DNA of 64,000 nucleotides from Polynucleobacter hallstattensis (GCF_018881835.1 NZ_JACVPO010000002.1:434001-498000); one strand, 5' to 3'; shown: positions 43,556 to 53,851, numbered from the stretch's first letter. Notes: generated from the letters alone by a model not told the origin. Made by a program: numbers and translations.

Positions 43556-45092
43556 CCTTAACAGGCTCGATTAATGAATCTAGAGCTTTAGCTGACGACA
43601 GTACTCCAGGTATGCCAGCACCAGGATGGGTGCTTGCCCCAACCATATAAAGACCTTCAATATCTTCACTGCGATTGTGTGGTCTAAACCAAGCGCTTTG
43701 GGTTAGGAGAGGCTCCAATCCAAATGCTGCGCCCTTAAAAGACAAGAGTCTGTCTTTGAAATCTTCGGGAGTCATCACAAAGGATTCCACTAGATTCTCT
43801 TCTAAGCCCGGCAATACCGTCTCTTCTAACATTGTTGCAATAGCCTGCCTATAGGGCTCAGCCTCTTTTTTCCAATCCGTTCCACTATCTAAATGGGGCA
43901 CAGGAGATAAAACATAAAATGTGTCACAGCCCTCTGGCGCCAAGCTGGGATCAGTAGCGGTCGGGCGATGTAAGTAAAGACTGAAATCTTTTGCTAAGTG
44001 ATGACGTTTAAAAATATCCTCTAGCAATTCTTTATAACGCTTGCCAAGCAACATCATATGATGCGGGATTTGTGGATACTGTTTCTTGGTTCCAAAATAC
44101 CAAACAAATAAACTCATGGAATACTTTCCATTGTTTATTTTTCTATCTGTCCAAATTTTTCTATGCTGCGGCTCAATCAGATTTTTATAGGTCCATGCAG
44201 TATCTGCGTTTGACACCACCTTATCAGCATAGATCACTTCCCCACTTTCTAAGGTGACCCCAGTGACCTTGCGATCGACGATATTGATTTTCTTGACCGT
44301 GCTGTTATAACGAATAGAAACCCCAAGACCTTCGAGCAAGCCTACCAATCCCTTGACAATGGCGCCAGTGCCACCCATCGCTGAATGCACACCCCACTTA
44401 CTCTCTAGGGAGTTTATTAAAGCGTAGACAGCTGTTACTGAAAAAGGATTTCCACCAATCAGCAGAGGATGAAAGCTCATTACCTCTCGCAGCTGAGGAT
44501 CTTTCATATGCTTGGCTACTAGACTGTAGAGGGTTTCCCAAGCGCGCATTTTGATCAGACTGGGAAATGCCTTTGCAAGATCAGCTAGGTTGTCGAAGGC
44601 GACATCGCCTAACTCTTCAAAACCTAACTTATAACGGTATTTGGCATCTTCCAGAAAGCGTAAATAACCCGGCAAATCCTTTGGATTAAATTTACTGACC
44701 TCCCGCTTCATTTGCTCTAAATCGCCGGTGTAATTAAAGATCCGTCCATCAGCAAATCGGATTTGGTAGAAGGGATCCATGGCTCTAAGATCAACATCAT
44801 CAGCCATTTTTTTACCGCACATCTCCCACAACTCTTCCAATAGAAATGGTGCAGTAATAATGGTCGGGCCAGCATCAAAGGTAAAGCCATTCTTTTTATG
44901 AACGAATGCTCTACCGCCTGGACTCTCGAGTCGCTCTAATACTTGTACTTGATAGCCTTTTTTTGCCATGCGAATGGCGGAAGCTAGACCCCCGAATCCT
45001 GAGCCAATGACTAAAACACGCTCAGCATGATTGCCGTCATGAGGGTTTGTGATTTGCCCCGGAATCTTAAATAGATCGACCTTTTGGTCCAT
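43533..45092 (-). CDS. crtI: Phytoene desaturase
   Basis: FAD-dependent desaturase that converts phytoene to neurosporene (three steps) or lycopene (four), 519 aa. N-terminal VLVIGSGFGGLASAIRMAKKGYQ and SPGGRAF bind FAD; the C-terminal GASTHPGAGIPGVLSSAK is family-typical. The ATG at 45092 is preceded by AAGGAAG, better placed than the GTG at 45095. It lies downstream of pufC after a strong hairpin. Confidence 0.95.
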   Translation of the reverse strand: MDQKVDLFKIPGQITNPHDGNHAERVLVIGSGFGGLASAIRMAKKGYQVQVLERLESPGGRAFVHKKNGFTFDAGPTIITAPFLLEELWEMCGKKMADDVDLRAMDPFYQIRFADGRIFNYTGDLEQMKREVSKFNPKDLPGYLRFLEDAKYRYKLGFEELGDVAFDNLADLAKAFPSLIKMRAWETLYSLVAKHMKDPQLREVMSFHPLLIGGNPFSVTAVYALINSLESKWGVHSAMGGTGAIVKGLVGLLEGLGVSIRYNSTVKKINIVDRKVTGVTLESGEVIYADKVVSNADTAWTYKNLIEPQHRKIWTDRKINNGKYSMSLFVWYFGTKKQYPQIPHHMMLLGKRYKELLEDIFKRHHLAKDFSLYLHRPTATDPSLAPEGCDTFYVLSPVPHLDSGTDWKKEAEPYRQAIATMLEETVLPGLEENLVESFVMTPEDFKDRLLSFKGAAFGLEPLLTQSAWFRPHNRSEDIEGLYMVGASTHPGAGIPGVLSSAKALDSLIEPVKVADSRAR

Positions 45093-45112
45093 CACACTTC
45101 CTTTAGTGAAAT

Positions 45113-45143
45113 CCCCCTCTTACTCACAATGAACAAGAGGGGG
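45113..45143 (-). terminator. 9-bp GC-rich hairpin between pufC and crtI
   Basis: CCCCCTCTT (45113-45121) and AAGAGGGGG (45135-45143) are exact reverse complements with a 13-base loop, 9 bases after the pufC stop. On the transcribed strand the stem is followed by ATTTC, only a short U-run. It fits a 3' stabilising stem or a partial terminator that lets some transcription enter crtIB. Confidence 0.65.
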
Positions 45144-45151
45144 TTACTACA

Positions 45152-46195
45152 TCAATTCTTAGAACTATGAATACTATCGGCCGGTTTAGTTTTGGCAGGA
45201 ACAAGATATGGATAATCTTTGACCATGCTTTGTCCTAAGAGAGGCTTATTTACACCCTGATGGCAAGTGGCGCAATTGGCTTTGGCTACATCACCATCTG
45301 GTCCCTTACGGTTATCGGGGAAAGTAGATGCTAATGAATCTATATAGTTGGTATTTACATCTTTCAGCATCTGAATACCATGCCAAGCTTGTATACGTTG
45401 TGGCGTACTCTGCTCCCAACTACTAAAGGCGCGACTGTTATGACAGTACGTACAATTGACCCCAAGAGAGCTCGACATGTGCGACATCACGCCATACACA
45501 CTCTCGGTACTTTGTAGAGTTGCTTTATGTCCATTAGGCAATGCATCACCCCCAATAACACGCGCTGCACCGGCACCGGCCACGAAGTAGCTTCCAAAGG
45601 TGTTATTAGGTAAGGAGGCATAGGCGCTACCTGCCGTTGGATCATTTTGACCATTCTTATTACCCAGCATATTACCGCCACGGTTTTCGACTGTATTGAA
45701 CCAAACATTTTGCGGGATGTTATTACCACGGTGACAGGTATAGCAAGTTACACCTGTAGTTTTTACGTGATTATTCCAAGTGCCATTGATCTCTTGATTC
45801 ATCAAGATCATTTTTCTAGCAACGGTCTTGGTGTACATAGAGTCATCGGCAAAGTTTTGAACGTTATGACAGTAAGCACAACCTTCTTTAGGAGCAACCC
45901 AAGCGGTCATAGACACCATAAAAGCGCTGAACTGAGCAGCACTCAAGTTATTAAGCACCTTGACGTTCTTGTATACAGCACCAGCCTTGGGTCCATCGGC
46001 CGATGCTGGAATTCCTGCCGGCATTTCATTGAGCTTGGCCAGCTGAGCATCTGTTCTTGGATTATTAATCTCAGCCATACCAGTGCCTCGGAAGCCAGTT
46101 TGCTTTGATTCTATTGGCGGCCGCTCACATGCGGTCAGCATCAAGATGCCCAGAATTCCGAATACAACTGTTAATTTATGACGTAGGTTCTTCAT
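45152..46195 (-). CDS. pufC: Reaction-centre tetraheme cytochrome c subunit
   Basis: Periplasmic lipoprotein that re-reduces the special pair, 347 aa. The signal peptide ends in the lipobox LTAC. Four heme motifs are visible: CAYCH, CYTCH, CTYCH and CATCH. The open frame extends to 46303 over pufM, but the ATG at 46195 has GGAGAG upstream and overlaps the pufM stop as ATGA. It is the last gene of the pufBALMC set; its presence and absence of pufX distinguish this from Rhodobacter. Confidence 0.96.
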   Translation of the reverse strand: MKNLRHKLTVVFGILGILMLTACERPPIESKQTGFRGTGMAEINNPRTDAQLAKLNEMPAGIPASADGPKAGAVYKNVKVLNNLSAAQFSAFMVSMTAWVAPKEGCAYCHNVQNFADDSMYTKTVARKMILMNQEINGTWNNHVKTTGVTCYTCHRGNNIPQNVWFNTVENRGGNMLGNKNGQNDPTAGSAYASLPNNTFGSYFVAGAGAARVIGGDALPNGHKATLQSTESVYGVMSHMSSSLGVNCTYCHNSRAFSSWEQSTPQRIQAWHGIQMLKDVNTNYIDSLASTFPDNRKGPDGDVAKANCATCHQGVNKPLLGQSMVKDYPYLVPAKTKPADSIHSSKN

Positions 46196-47190
46196 TTTTT
46201 CTCTCCTATAGCAATTGGAGCAGCGGGCGCTGTAAGGGCGGGATCCGTCATCGTTCCATATATTGCTGGATAAGCAGGTGCTATGTCGTGCTTCACACCC
46301 CATAAATACCAGTTATCAACTACTGTGCCAGTCAACAAGATACCAATACCACCGGTCAGCGGTGTCAATATTGCAAACCACCAAGCCCAACGGTGAATAG
46401 ATTCCATAGTTGCATTGAAGCCCATGGTCCATCTCCAAAACAGTGCGGCCCGCTCTGAAGCTGTACCACGATCAACAATTTGTTCGATTTCTCGCTCTCC
46501 ACCAAAACGGCTCACCGCCAGAATGGTTGCACCATGCATTGCGAAGAGCAGGACAGAGCCATATAGAAATACGATTGAGAGCATGTGGAACGGGTTATAA
46601 AACAAATTTCCGTAGCGAATCGAGAGGGCAGCCGTCCAGTCCAAGTGAGAAAAGATGCCAAATGGAACTCCTTCACTCCAGCTTCCCATCAATACAGGTC
46701 GAATCAGACCGAGCACTAAAAATAACCAGATTGCGGAAGCGAATGCCCAAGGTACATGGTTACCCATGCCAAGTGCTTGTGCGCGGCGGAAAGTTCTGAA
46801 CCACCACAACATAATGGATATCGTGGAAAAGAGACCCACAATCAGCCACCAACCACCCTCATTTAGAGGGGGGAAGCTAAGGCCATACTTAGGTGAGGGG
46901 GCATCTAGAGAAAGCCAGAACAGTTTTCTGACAAACTGAAGTGGATTCCACCCTACTTGTGCCCACATATTCATACCAATGATGAAAAATGCCGTCATGC
47001 CGAACATGAGTGACGCGACACCAAGCCGTCCCAGATAAATCGGTCCAAGCTGAGCATTGCCTAGGCGACCCAGTAAATGGCTAACGCCGATTGAGCGAGT
47101 TCGCTCACGCATATCGTATGCGTTAATGGGCACGCCATGACTAGCAGGTCCAGTTACTTGAGTTTGAGTAAATAAGTTTTGATATTCCAT
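46192..47190 (-). CDS. pufM: Photosynthetic reaction centre M subunit
   Basis: Five-helix core subunit of the type-II reaction centre, 332 aa. [21 protein letters not shown] and [10 protein letters not shown] hold the bacteriochlorophyll and iron ligands; the long periplasmic C-terminus is typical of organisms with PufC. It follows pufL by 32 bp and overlaps pufC by 4 bp. Confidence 0.98.
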   Translation of the reverse strand: MEYQNLFTQTQVTGPASHGVPINAYDMRERTRSIGVSHLLGRLGNAQLGPIYLGRLGVASLMFGMTAFFIIGMNMWAQVGWNPLQFVRKLFWLSLDAPSPKYGLSFPPLNEGGWWLIVGLFSTISIMLWWFRTFRRAQALGMGNHVPWAFASAIWLFLVLGLIRPVLMGSWSEGVPFGIFSHLDWTAALSIRYGNLFYNPFHMLSIVFLYGSVLLFAMHGATILAVSRFGGEREIEQIVDRGTASERAALFWRWTMGFNATMESIHRWAWWFAILTPLTGGIGILLTGTVVDNWYLWGVKHDIAPAYPAIYGTMTDPALTAPAAPIAIGEKK

Positions 47191-47222
47191 AATGCTCTCC
47201 GCATATTTAATTCAGCTGAAAA

Positions 47223-48047
47223 CTACCCCCAGATAGGCAAATTCAACCACCACGTCCACCACTCAGGCCATCCTTTTGTCCAGAAAGGCCCGCTGATCAC
47301 GATACAAACTGCACTCCAAAAGACGGCTGCTAATGCCAGGAATAAACCGAGGCGGTGAATTCCCAAGGTTCCTACTGAATAACCAATAATGTCCCTGAAG
47401 AAAGTATCTTCATGCTCCGGAGTCCTGACAGTCTTACCAGCAGCAGGATTGGTAGAAGACAGAACTAAAGCACCATGCAGGGCAAGCGCTAAGGTTGTAG
47501 TGAAGAATAAGGTCACCGCAATCATATGAGCCGGGTTGTAATGAAAGTGCAGGTACTGATAACCGGTATTGGATACCCAATCAAGGTGACTCAAGATTCC
47601 ATACGGGAATCCATGTCCCCATGCACCCATCAGCACTGGACGAATTACCACCAAGCTAAAGTACGCAAAAATTGCCATGCTAAAAGCCAGCGGAACATGA
47701 AGACCCATACCCAGTTTTCTGGAGATCTCTACCTCGCGCAAAGCCCATGATCCGAATGCGCCTAAGGCACAAATCGTAATGATTTGCCAAAGTCCGCCCT
47801 CCATCATGGGAGCTGGCCCTAGACCATACTTCAGATCGGGCGGAGCAATATTGATTAGCCAGGGATTAAAGACCCCTACCTGAGAGGTTCCCCAAAAAAT
47901 CATTGCAGTCCCGAGAAACGTAAAGAAGACTGTAGTGACACCAAAAAATCCCACGTAAAACGGGCCTACCCAGAAATCAAATAGATCTCCACCGATAAGT
48001 GTCCCGCCGCGTACGCGGTATTTCTTTTCAAAGTTGAGCATGGCCAT
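47223..48047 (-). CDS. pufL: Photosynthetic reaction centre L subunit
   Basis: Core subunit of 274 aa with five helices. The [20 protein letters not shown] stretch and NPAHM, then ALHGALVLS, contain the BChl, quinone and non-heme iron ligands. A good Shine-Dalgarno (AAGGAG) precedes the ATG at 48047. Two hairpins lie between it and pufA, which probably set a lower RC than LH1 mRNA level. Confidence 0.98.
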   Translation of the reverse strand: MAMLNFEKKYRVRGGTLIGGDLFDFWVGPFYVGFFGVTTVFFTFLGTAMIFWGTSQVGVFNPWLINIAPPDLKYGLGPAPMMEGGLWQIITICALGAFGSWALREVEISRKLGMGLHVPLAFSMAIFAYFSLVVIRPVLMGAWGHGFPYGILSHLDWVSNTGYQYLHFHYNPAHMIAVTLFFTTTLALALHGALVLSSTNPAAGKTVRTPEHEDTFFRDIIGYSVGTLGIHRLGLFLALAAVFWSAVCIVISGPFWTKGWPEWWTWWLNLPIWG

Positions 48048-48063
48048 TTAGCGCTCCTTGCAC

Positions 48064-48081
48064 TATGAGATTTTTCTCATA
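48064..48081 (-). promoter_or_regulatory. 7-bp hairpin just upstream of pufL
   Basis: TATGAGA (48064-48070) and TCTCATA (48075-48081) are exact reverse complements with a 4-base loop. The stem ends 16 bases before the pufL start, just before its Shine-Dalgarno, so it may protect the 5' end of a processed pufLMC mRNA or affect pufL translation. Confidence 0.65.
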
Positions 48082-48096
48082 ATTAATTAATATTGC

Positions 48097-48130
48097 GTAG
48101 ACGAATCACTATCTCTAGAAATTCGTCTAC
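48097..48130 (-). promoter_or_regulatory. 10-bp hairpin downstream of pufA (pufBA mRNA stabiliser candidate)
   Basis: GTAGACGAAT (48097-48106) and ATTCGTCTAC (48121-48130) are exact reverse complements with a 14-base loop, starting 15 bases after the pufA stop. In R. capsulatus a stem-loop at the same place blocks 3' decay and makes pufBA mRNA outlast pufLM. The same role is inferred here. Confidence 0.75.
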
Positions 48131-48145
48131 GGTTTGTACATCTAC

Positions 48146-48322
48146 TTACTTCTTCGCTGCAGAGATTGCTGCTTTGTACTGCTCTTGACTCATGCCATCC
48201 AACCATTTGTACTGAACAGTGCTCAATAAAATGAGATGAATCATCGCTGCCAAAGCAAAGAGAAAAACTCCTTGGGCAACCATTGCACGTAGTGGGTCGT
48301 ATAACTTCCAAATTCTCCACAT
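48146..48322 (-). CDS. pufA: Light-harvesting 1 alpha subunit
   Basis: Inner-ring antenna polypeptide of 58 aa. The N-terminus [13 protein letters not shown] is the LH1-alpha signature, the helix holds the BChl-ligand His29 ([10 protein letters not shown]), and a Trp follows (YKWLDG) as in B875-type antennae. The C-terminal tail is charged. The Shine-Dalgarno AGGAG overlaps the stop of the 73-aa gene upstream, so translation is likely coupled. Confidence 0.97.
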   Translation of the reverse strand: MWRIWKLYDPLRAMVAQGVFLFALAAMIHLILLSTVQYKWLDGMSQEQYKAAISAAKK

Positions 48323-48332
48323 AATATTTCTC

Positions 48333-48554
48333 CTAATTTAAGTAAGACATAAAGCCGTAAACACCTGACTCGACTGATTTGAAGAATGATCCCCCATCAG
48401 ATCCAGAAAATAACCACGCCTTCTGGGAGCCAGGCAATACAACCAAAAAGAGAGCTGCCATAAAGATCACTACATAGCTAATTAAAAAAATGATCTTGAA
48501 CGACACCGTGTCGGGTAGATGATTCTTATTGATTAAATCTGCATTGGTCTTCAT
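48333..48554 (-). CDS. Single-helix membrane protein encoded between pufB and pufA (unrecognised)
   Basis: Protein of 73 aa with one predicted transmembrane helix (about 19-40), a short polar N-terminus and a Gly/Ser/Phe-rich tail ([14 protein letters not shown]). It lacks a His in the helix, so it is not an antenna polypeptide. It has a good Shine-Dalgarno (AAGGAG, 9 bases before the ATG), and its TAG stop lies in the pufA ribosome-binding site, both signs of a true gene. I do not recognise the family. A diverged PufQ or a new RC-LH1 subunit are the options; PufX-like similarity is not seen. Confidence 0.8.
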   Translation of the reverse strand: MKTNADLINKNHLPDTVSFKIIFLISYVVIFMAALFLVVLPGSQKAWLFSGSDGGSFFKSVESGVYGFMSYLN

Positions 48555-48604
48555 ATAAAACACTCCTTTTAGTTGAATCTATTTACTATGTACTTACTGC
48601 TGCA

Positions 48605-48751
48605 TCAAAAGAACCATGGACGCCATGCCCATACAAGTATGTGCGCGACGACAGCGATGGCAGTAAATCCAAGAAGACCTTGCACATAAAATGCATGGAA
48701 TTCTTGAGCTTCTGCATCGGTAAGCCCAGATATAGATCTGTTTTCACTCAT
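48605..48751 (-). CDS. pufB: Light-harvesting 1 beta subunit
   Basis: Outer-ring antenna polypeptide of 48 aa. [15 protein letters not shown] near the N-terminus and [13 protein letters not shown] at the C-terminus are the LH-beta signature; His37 is the BChl ligand and His19 the conserved second His. A Shine-Dalgarno (AAGGAG) lies upstream. It heads the puf set, 123 bp after bchZ, and is separated from pufA by the 73-aa gene. Confidence 0.97.
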   Translation of the reverse strand: MSENRSISGLTDAEAQEFHAFYVQGLLGFTAIAVVAHILVWAWRPWFF

Positions 48752-48795
48752 GATGACTACTCCTTGAGACTGACCTTACGGTCTTTTCTACATCA

Positions 48796-48856
48796 CCCCT
48801 GTAGATTTGGGGATACAGCTTTACTACGCCATATACGTTTAGCCTTTTAATAAGGC
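48796..48856 (-). promoter_or_regulatory. bchZ-pufB leader: TGT-N12-ACA site and two small stems
   Basis: An exact TGT-N12-ACA (48800-48817) lies 49 bp upstream of pufB. It overlaps a short stem CCCC/GGGG (48796-48812). Closer to bchZ a stem GCCTT/AAGGC (48842-48856, 5-base loop) follows the bchZ stop by 18 bases. The stems may separate bchCXYZ from puf mRNA. The inner bases of the PpsR-like site are not AT-rich as in the other sites, so its role is less sure. Confidence 0.45.
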
Positions 48857-48874
48857 AATTTCTTTTAGCAAAAG

Positions 48875-50332
48875 TCATACTGTCTCTCCACTCAGGTGGG
48901 ATAGCGTGGACTTTTGAACACAATCGACTGTCACTCTTTCAATATTCTGTTTGCGTGCCTCAAACTCAGCTTCATCACGAATTCTTTTTGCAGCTGAAAT
49001 TTGCGTCAGCACAGGTTGATTACTAATTAATTTATTCATCAATGCTTGGGCTTCTTCTTCCCAAGGAATAGAGGCAATCTGGCCTTGTATTCTTGCTGGG
49101 GTTGGATCCACCTTATCCATCTCTGTACCTAATGGCAGGATGTGAAAGAGCGCATCAAATAAGGAGTTACACACTTCCTGAATCAGATAGACCGCCCCGG
49201 AATAACCCATAAACGGAGTGCCGGTATGTCGACGGATAATCGCGCCAGGGAAGGAAGCGGGAATATAAGAGAAACGTGCATTCACTTCGCTTCCGTACAT
49301 CCGCTCGTTATAACTACCAAACATGACTAATGGTGTTTTCTTCTGCACCAAATCTCTCACTTCGACGTTATTCGTTTTATTACCAGGCAATCTAGAGACG
49401 GCAAAGTTACAAGGGAGACCCATCTCATCTTCCAAGAAATTACGTACACCACGGGTATAGGTTTCGTTAGCAACGATGGCAAAACTAGCTGTGCCAAAAA
49501 AGTCTTGAGTCACAGAGCGCCATAAATCCCATGCTGGTTTGAGTGTGGTGTGCTTTTCTTTTTCGATAAAACTTTCCACATCGATCTCACAGAGCTCACC
49601 CAGCTTACGCAGGAATGCAGTGGTCGATTGCATACCAATTGGCGCCTGTAAATAAGGGCGCTCCAGGGTCTCACACAATAAACGTCCATATTCGCGATAC
49701 ATGCAAATATTGACATCCGCATTGACTAACTTGGCAACATCGGCCAGATGAGAGCTCAATGGGAACACCATATTGACCTCTGCACCAATGCCCTCTACCA
49801 AACGTCGAATTTCTGCGAGGTCGCTATATAAATTAAAGCTGCCATAGGCTGGGCCAATGATATTGACTCTCGGCTTTTCGCCTTCTGCTCTGACGCGCTG
49901 CGGAATCTTTTTGAGGCCATACTCTGTCCATAACCAATTCATGGCACGATTTGCGCACTGCCACTGATCTTCATCAATGGTTCTGGGTAAGAAACGCTTA
50001 ATTCCAGTTCCTTCTGGTGTCACACCGCCGCCAATCATTTCAGCAATAGAGCCTGTAACTACTACTGCTGGTAAATTGGGATCGAGCACCTTGTGGGCCC
50101 GCTTCATCGACTCTTCTGTACCTTCTCTACCGAGCTGCTCTTCTGCTAATCCAGTAACCACAATCGGCAACTCATGCGGAGGCAATGCATCGGTGTAATG
50201 CAAGACTGAAGTCACTGGTAAATTTTCACAACCGACAGGTCCATCAATGACAACCTGCAGCCCCTTGATAGCTGTGAAAACATACACGGCTCCCCAATAG
50301 CCGCCAGCGCGATCGTGATCAATGACTAACAT
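48875..50332 (-). CDS. bchZ: Chlorophyllide reductase subunit Z
   Basis: NifK-like subunit of chlorophyllide a reductase (COR), 485 aa. It starts [18 protein letters not shown] and has cluster/substrate residues in [15 protein letters not shown] makes the bacteriochlorin ring by reducing C7-C8. It overlaps the bchY stop by one base (TAATG). Confidence 0.97.
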   Translation of the reverse strand: MLVIDHDRAGGYWGAVYVFTAIKGLQVVIDGPVGCENLPVTSVLHYTDALPPHELPIVVTGLAEEQLGREGTEESMKRAHKVLDPNLPAVVVTGSIAEMIGGGVTPEGTGIKRFLPRTIDEDQWQCANRAMNWLWTEYGLKKIPQRVRAEGEKPRVNIIGPAYGSFNLYSDLAEIRRLVEGIGAEVNMVFPLSSHLADVAKLVNADVNICMYREYGRLLCETLERPYLQAPIGMQSTTAFLRKLGELCEIDVESFIEKEKHTTLKPAWDLWRSVTQDFFGTASFAIVANETYTRGVRNFLEDEMGLPCNFAVSRLPGNKTNNVEVRDLVQKKTPLVMFGSYNERMYGSEVNARFSYIPASFPGAIIRRHTGTPFMGYSGAVYLIQEVCNSLFDALFHILPLGTEMDKVDPTPARIQGQIASIPWEEEAQALMNKLISNQPVLTQISAAKRIRDEAEFEARKQNIERVTVDCVQKSTLSHLSGETV

Positions 50333-51855
50333 TAGCCCATCTCCTCCGCTTTTTGCTTGGCAATTGCTTTCTCAAGCTTACGGCGAACTTCGGCCTTAAA
50401 TTCAGGGCGATCTACCGGCATGTCTTCCCAAACTCCAGTTGTATGCTCAGTACCGACACCTTCAAAGAATTCAGTCATGTTGTTGAATCGCTCTTTATTA
50501 GCTAGAGCTGCATTCACAACCTGGGCTAATGAACCCGCGCCTGCAGCACCCATCAGCGGCCGCGCAGATATTAAATTCGTGAAATATAAGGACGGTATAG
50601 CCAATTCTTTTGCTTTTTGGACCACTGGCGTAGTACCAATCACTAAATCTGGTGAAAACTCTTTCATTGCGGCAAGGTCTTGCTCAAGAGAAGCGCGATA
50701 TTGGACATGTATGCCTCTGGATTCGAGCCAATCTAAGTCTTTGCTACTCCAAATAGTTTTTGGACAAGCTGTTCCAACATAGCGAACGTCTGCCCCACTC
50801 TCAACCAACAGTCGGGCAACGAGTAACTCGGAGCCTTCGTAACCGCTGACAGTGATACGACCTTTAATAGGCTTGGCACTTAAGGCCGCCTTGATCATCG
50901 GTAAAAACTTGGTTTTTGCATTGCCAATTTTTTCAGCGCTAACACCACAAGCATTACCTATCTCATCTAGCCAGTCGGCTGTACCGTCATATCCGATAGG
51001 TGCAGATCCGACAATTTGTCTACCGGCAGTCTGAAACTCACGAATACTCGCTGTATAAAAAGGATGAATGGCAGCAACTACTTTTGAATCCATTGCTTGA
51101 TACAGTTCACGCCATTCTCTGGTGGGAACAACCGTTCCGACAGCTAAATCCATGGGCTCTAACATCATCCCAATACTGATAGGATCTACTGGGAACATCT
51201 CTCCAAGTAAGGTGATGGTTGGCTTCTCTGATACACCATTACGAGGCGCTTGAACTGGACCGCTTTCAATTTCATTACGCGCATAGCGCAACATAGCGCT
51301 GGCTAAAACATCTTTTGCTTCGGCATGGGTCGGAACTCCAAAACCAGGAACATCGATACCAATGATGCGAACACCATTAATTTCTTTTGGTAGCAGTTGA
51401 AGTGGTACACCACTGGCAGTCGGTACGCATAAATTAATAATGACGATGGCGTCGTAGAGCTCTGGGTTAGCCTCTTTGTAAACAGCCTCTCGGATATCTT
51501 CAAATAACTTACCAGTTACTAAAGATTCAGAATTAAATGGCACATAACCCACGCTGCGACGGGCACCATAAAAATGCGAGGTAAAAGTTAAGCCATAAAC
51601 GCAACAAGCAGAACCCGACAGAATGGTGGATGTGCGACGCATTCTTAAGCCAACCCGCAGAGATCCAAATGCAGGACACATGCTCTGCGGTTGGTCATGA
51701 GGCCCCTTTGGGTAATCTTGAGCGTACTGCCCCAAGATCTCGCTCTTACTAGCATTTTTTGCTGCTGCCAGTAATCCTTCTGCGCCAGAGTGGCAAGCAA
51801 TCCCCGATACATCGGCAGATGCATTTTGAATAGGAATTACTTTAGATGATTTCAT
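50332..51855 (-). CDS. bchY: Chlorophyllide reductase subunit Y
   Basis: NifD-like COR subunit, 507 aa. [18 protein letters not shown] and [12 protein letters not shown] carry cluster cysteines, and [15 protein letters not shown] adds another. It starts 14 bp after bchX and overlaps bchZ by one base. Together with BchX and BchZ it commits the pathway to bacteriochlorophyll. Confidence 0.97.
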   Translation of the reverse strand: MKSSKVIPIQNASADVSGIACHSGAEGLLAAAKNASKSEILGQYAQDYPKGPHDQPQSMCPAFGSLRVGLRMRRTSTILSGSACCVYGLTFTSHFYGARRSVGYVPFNSESLVTGKLFEDIREAVYKEANPELYDAIVIINLCVPTASGVPLQLLPKEINGVRIIGIDVPGFGVPTHAEAKDVLASAMLRYARNEIESGPVQAPRNGVSEKPTITLLGEMFPVDPISIGMMLEPMDLAVGTVVPTREWRELYQAMDSKVVAAIHPFYTASIREFQTAGRQIVGSAPIGYDGTADWLDEIGNACGVSAEKIGNAKTKFLPMIKAALSAKPIKGRITVSGYEGSELLVARLLVESGADVRYVGTACPKTIWSSKDLDWLESRGIHVQYRASLEQDLAAMKEFSPDLVIGTTPVVQKAKELAIPSLYFTNLISARPLMGAAGAGSLAQVVNAALANKERFNNMTEFFEGVGTEHTTGVWEDMPVDRPEFKAEVRRKLEKAIAKQKAEEMG

Positions 51856-51869
51856 TTGGCTCTCAGTCT

Positions 51870-52877
51870 CTATGCTTTGTCATAAATTACTTCGAGGGTT
51901 GGCTTAATCACTTCATTTTTGCCAACCATGTCAAAAATAGTTGCAGGCTCTAGTACGACATCTCTACCGACTTGGCTTGCAGAAAATAGTCCTAGCAAAT
52001 CATCTGGAGCCATTGGTTTTGGTCTTACAGGTGGCGCCCCTGCAACATTGCTAGCTAACTCTTCAAAGAGTGGGCCCCATTGTGAATCTGGTCGACCGAT
52101 GATTTCGTAACTAGCACTCTTTCTTCTAATATCGTCATTGGCAGGAATAACAGACAGGATGGGAATCCCAACTTGTTCAGCGAAGGCGGTGGCTTCACCA
52201 GTACCATCATCGCGGTTGATGACCATACCTGCCACACCCACATTGCCACCCAACTTCCTGAAATACTCCACTGCAGAGCAAACATTGTTTGCTACATAGA
52301 GAGACTGCAAATCGTTACTTGCTACCACAATCACTTTTTGGCACATATCGCGAGCAATTGGAAGACCAAAGCCACCGCAAACTACGTCACCCAAGAAATC
52401 AAGCAGCACATAGTCAAAGCCCCAATCATGAAAGCCAAGCTTTTCCAAGGTTTCAAAGCCATGAATGATTCCGCGTCCACCGCAGCCTCGGCCAACCTCA
52501 GGTCCACCCAACTCCATGGCGTATACGCCATCGCGCTTAAAGCAGACGTCGCCAATCTTGACTTCTTCGCCAGCTAATTTTTTCTTTGAGGATGTTTCGA
52601 TGATGGTTGGGCATGCCTTACCACCAAAGAGCAATGATGTTGTATCGCTTTTAGGGTCACAACCAATCAGCAGCACTTTTTTACCTTGCTGCGCCATCAT
52701 GTAAGACAGATTCGCTAAGGTAAAACTTTTACCGATACCACCTTTGCCATAAATAGCAATGATTTGAGTTTCTTTTTTGATCTCGCCGGTATGAACCTGA
52801 TCAGGTTCGATAGCAGCCTCTTTCTTTAATGCTGCGAATTGAATCGTAATTTCTTTTGGGACGCTTGGTGCATTCAT
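51870..52877 (-). CDS. bchX: Chlorophyllide reductase iron protein
   Basis: NifH-like ATPase of COR, 335 aa. P-loop [17 protein letters not shown] switch, and the bridging-cluster cysteines in GRGCGGRG and DVVCGGFG are visible. It is distinguishable from BchL by its longer N- and C-termini. It overlaps bchC by 4 bp. Confidence 0.97.
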   Translation of the reverse strand: MNAPSVPKEITIQFAALKKEAAIEPDQVHTGEIKKETQIIAIYGKGGIGKSFTLANLSYMMAQQGKKVLLIGCDPKSDTTSLLFGGKACPTIIETSSKKKLAGEEVKIGDVCFKRDGVYAMELGGPEVGRGCGGRGIIHGFETLEKLGFHDWGFDYVLLDFLGDVVCGGFGLPIARDMCQKVIVVASNDLQSLYVANNVCSAVEYFRKLGGNVGVAGMVINRDDGTGEATAFAEQVGIPILSVIPANDDIRRKSASYEIIGRPDSQWGPLFEELASNVAGAPPVRPKPMAPDDLLGLFSASQVGRDVVLEPATIFDMVGKNEVIKPTLEVIYDKA

Positions 52878-53824
52878 AATGCTTCTCTCCAGTCAACAAT
52901 CATTTTGAGACAGTTTGGATCCTCAAATGCGGTGTGATAAGCCTCACCAATTGAACTTGGGGTTCTTTGATGCGTAATTAATCCCTGCAGATTGAGGTGT
53001 CCGCTGGAGATCATTTGCTTCACATCGGCCAGATCCTGTGGAGCCCACTGAGCGGCAATTCGAAATCTTGCCTCTTTCATGAAAGCCTTAGGAAAGTTAA
53101 ATTGAATATCTTTGTTGTAAAAGCCAGCCAAGGTAATTTCGCCACCTGGCAAGAGCTGTCCAACTAAAGAATTTAAGACGTCCACTTGACCACTAGCATC
53201 ACAAATGTTTTTGTACTTGCTCTCTTGGTCTTCGCTAGGATGAACGACGGTATAACCATCAGCATTACCCATACGATCTGAGTCGATTTCCCAAACAACG
53301 GGATGGCCACCTAACATCACTGCGATTCTGGCAATCAAGCGGCCCAGTACGCCATGCCCAACAATCAGGTCTGGTTGCAAAGCCTTCTTACCCTGAGTCA
53401 CGTGATATGCAGTAGCTGCTAGTGCAAGCAATACACCTTCCTCACCAATTGTTTCAGGCAAGGCAATAATTCGATCGCTTGGTACTACAACATGAGAAGA
53501 GGCTCCACCAAATAATCCTTTCACATCACCAAAGCATTTAGCGCCAGGTACGAACACCCGTTGATTCAAGCTAAATTTTGATTTTTTACCGACTTTAGTA
53601 ATGCGGCCAACAGATTCATATCCAGGCACTAATGGATAGCCCATGCCAGGGAAATCAGGCATGGTTCCATTCCAGAGTAATTTTTCTGTACCAGTGCTAA
53701 TTCCGCTCCACTCAATCTGCACAACAACATCCTCATCTCTTGGCTCATCAAGCAAAAGACGCTTCAACCGAAGCTCTCCTGGAGATTCGAGTAAGACTGC
53801 TGTTGAATGAAGTTGACTGGGCAT
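52874..53824 (-). CDS. bchC: 3-hydroxyethyl bacteriochlorophyllide a dehydrogenase
   Basis: Zn-type alcohol dehydrogenase family enzyme of 316 aa that oxidises the C3 hydroxyethyl group to acetyl. The GroES-like N-terminal domain has the segment VQIEWSGISTGTEKLLWNG and a diverged cofactor fold VGHGVLGRLIARI. It is first in bchCXYZ-puf and has a PpsR-type palindrome just upstream. Confidence 0.95.
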   Translation of the reverse strand: MPSQLHSTAVLLESPGELRLKRLLLDEPRDEDVVVQIEWSGISTGTEKLLWNGTMPDFPGMGYPLVPGYESVGRITKVGKKSKFSLNQRVFVPGAKCFGDVKGLFGGASSHVVVPSDRIIALPETIGEEGVLLALAATAYHVTQGKKALQPDLIVGHGVLGRLIARIAVMLGGHPVVWEIDSDRMGNADGYTVVHPSEDQESKYKNICDASGQVDVLNSLVGQLLPGGEITLAGFYNKDIQFNFPKAFMKEARFRIAAQWAPQDLADVKQMISSGHLNLQGLITHQRTPSSIGEAYHTAFEDPNCLKMIVDWREAL

Positions 53825-53851
53825 TTGTATATTTTTATTTACTTTGCTGTA

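Noticed and set aside
46196..46303. N-terminal extension of pufC into pufM
   Set aside because: It would place residues ahead of the signal peptide; the ATG at 46195 has a Shine-Dalgarno and an ATGA overlap.
48087..48320. 77-aa minus-strand frame over pufA
   Set aside because: It is the out-of-frame shadow of pufA; the true gene (48146-48322) has the LH1-alpha signature and a good ribosome-binding site.
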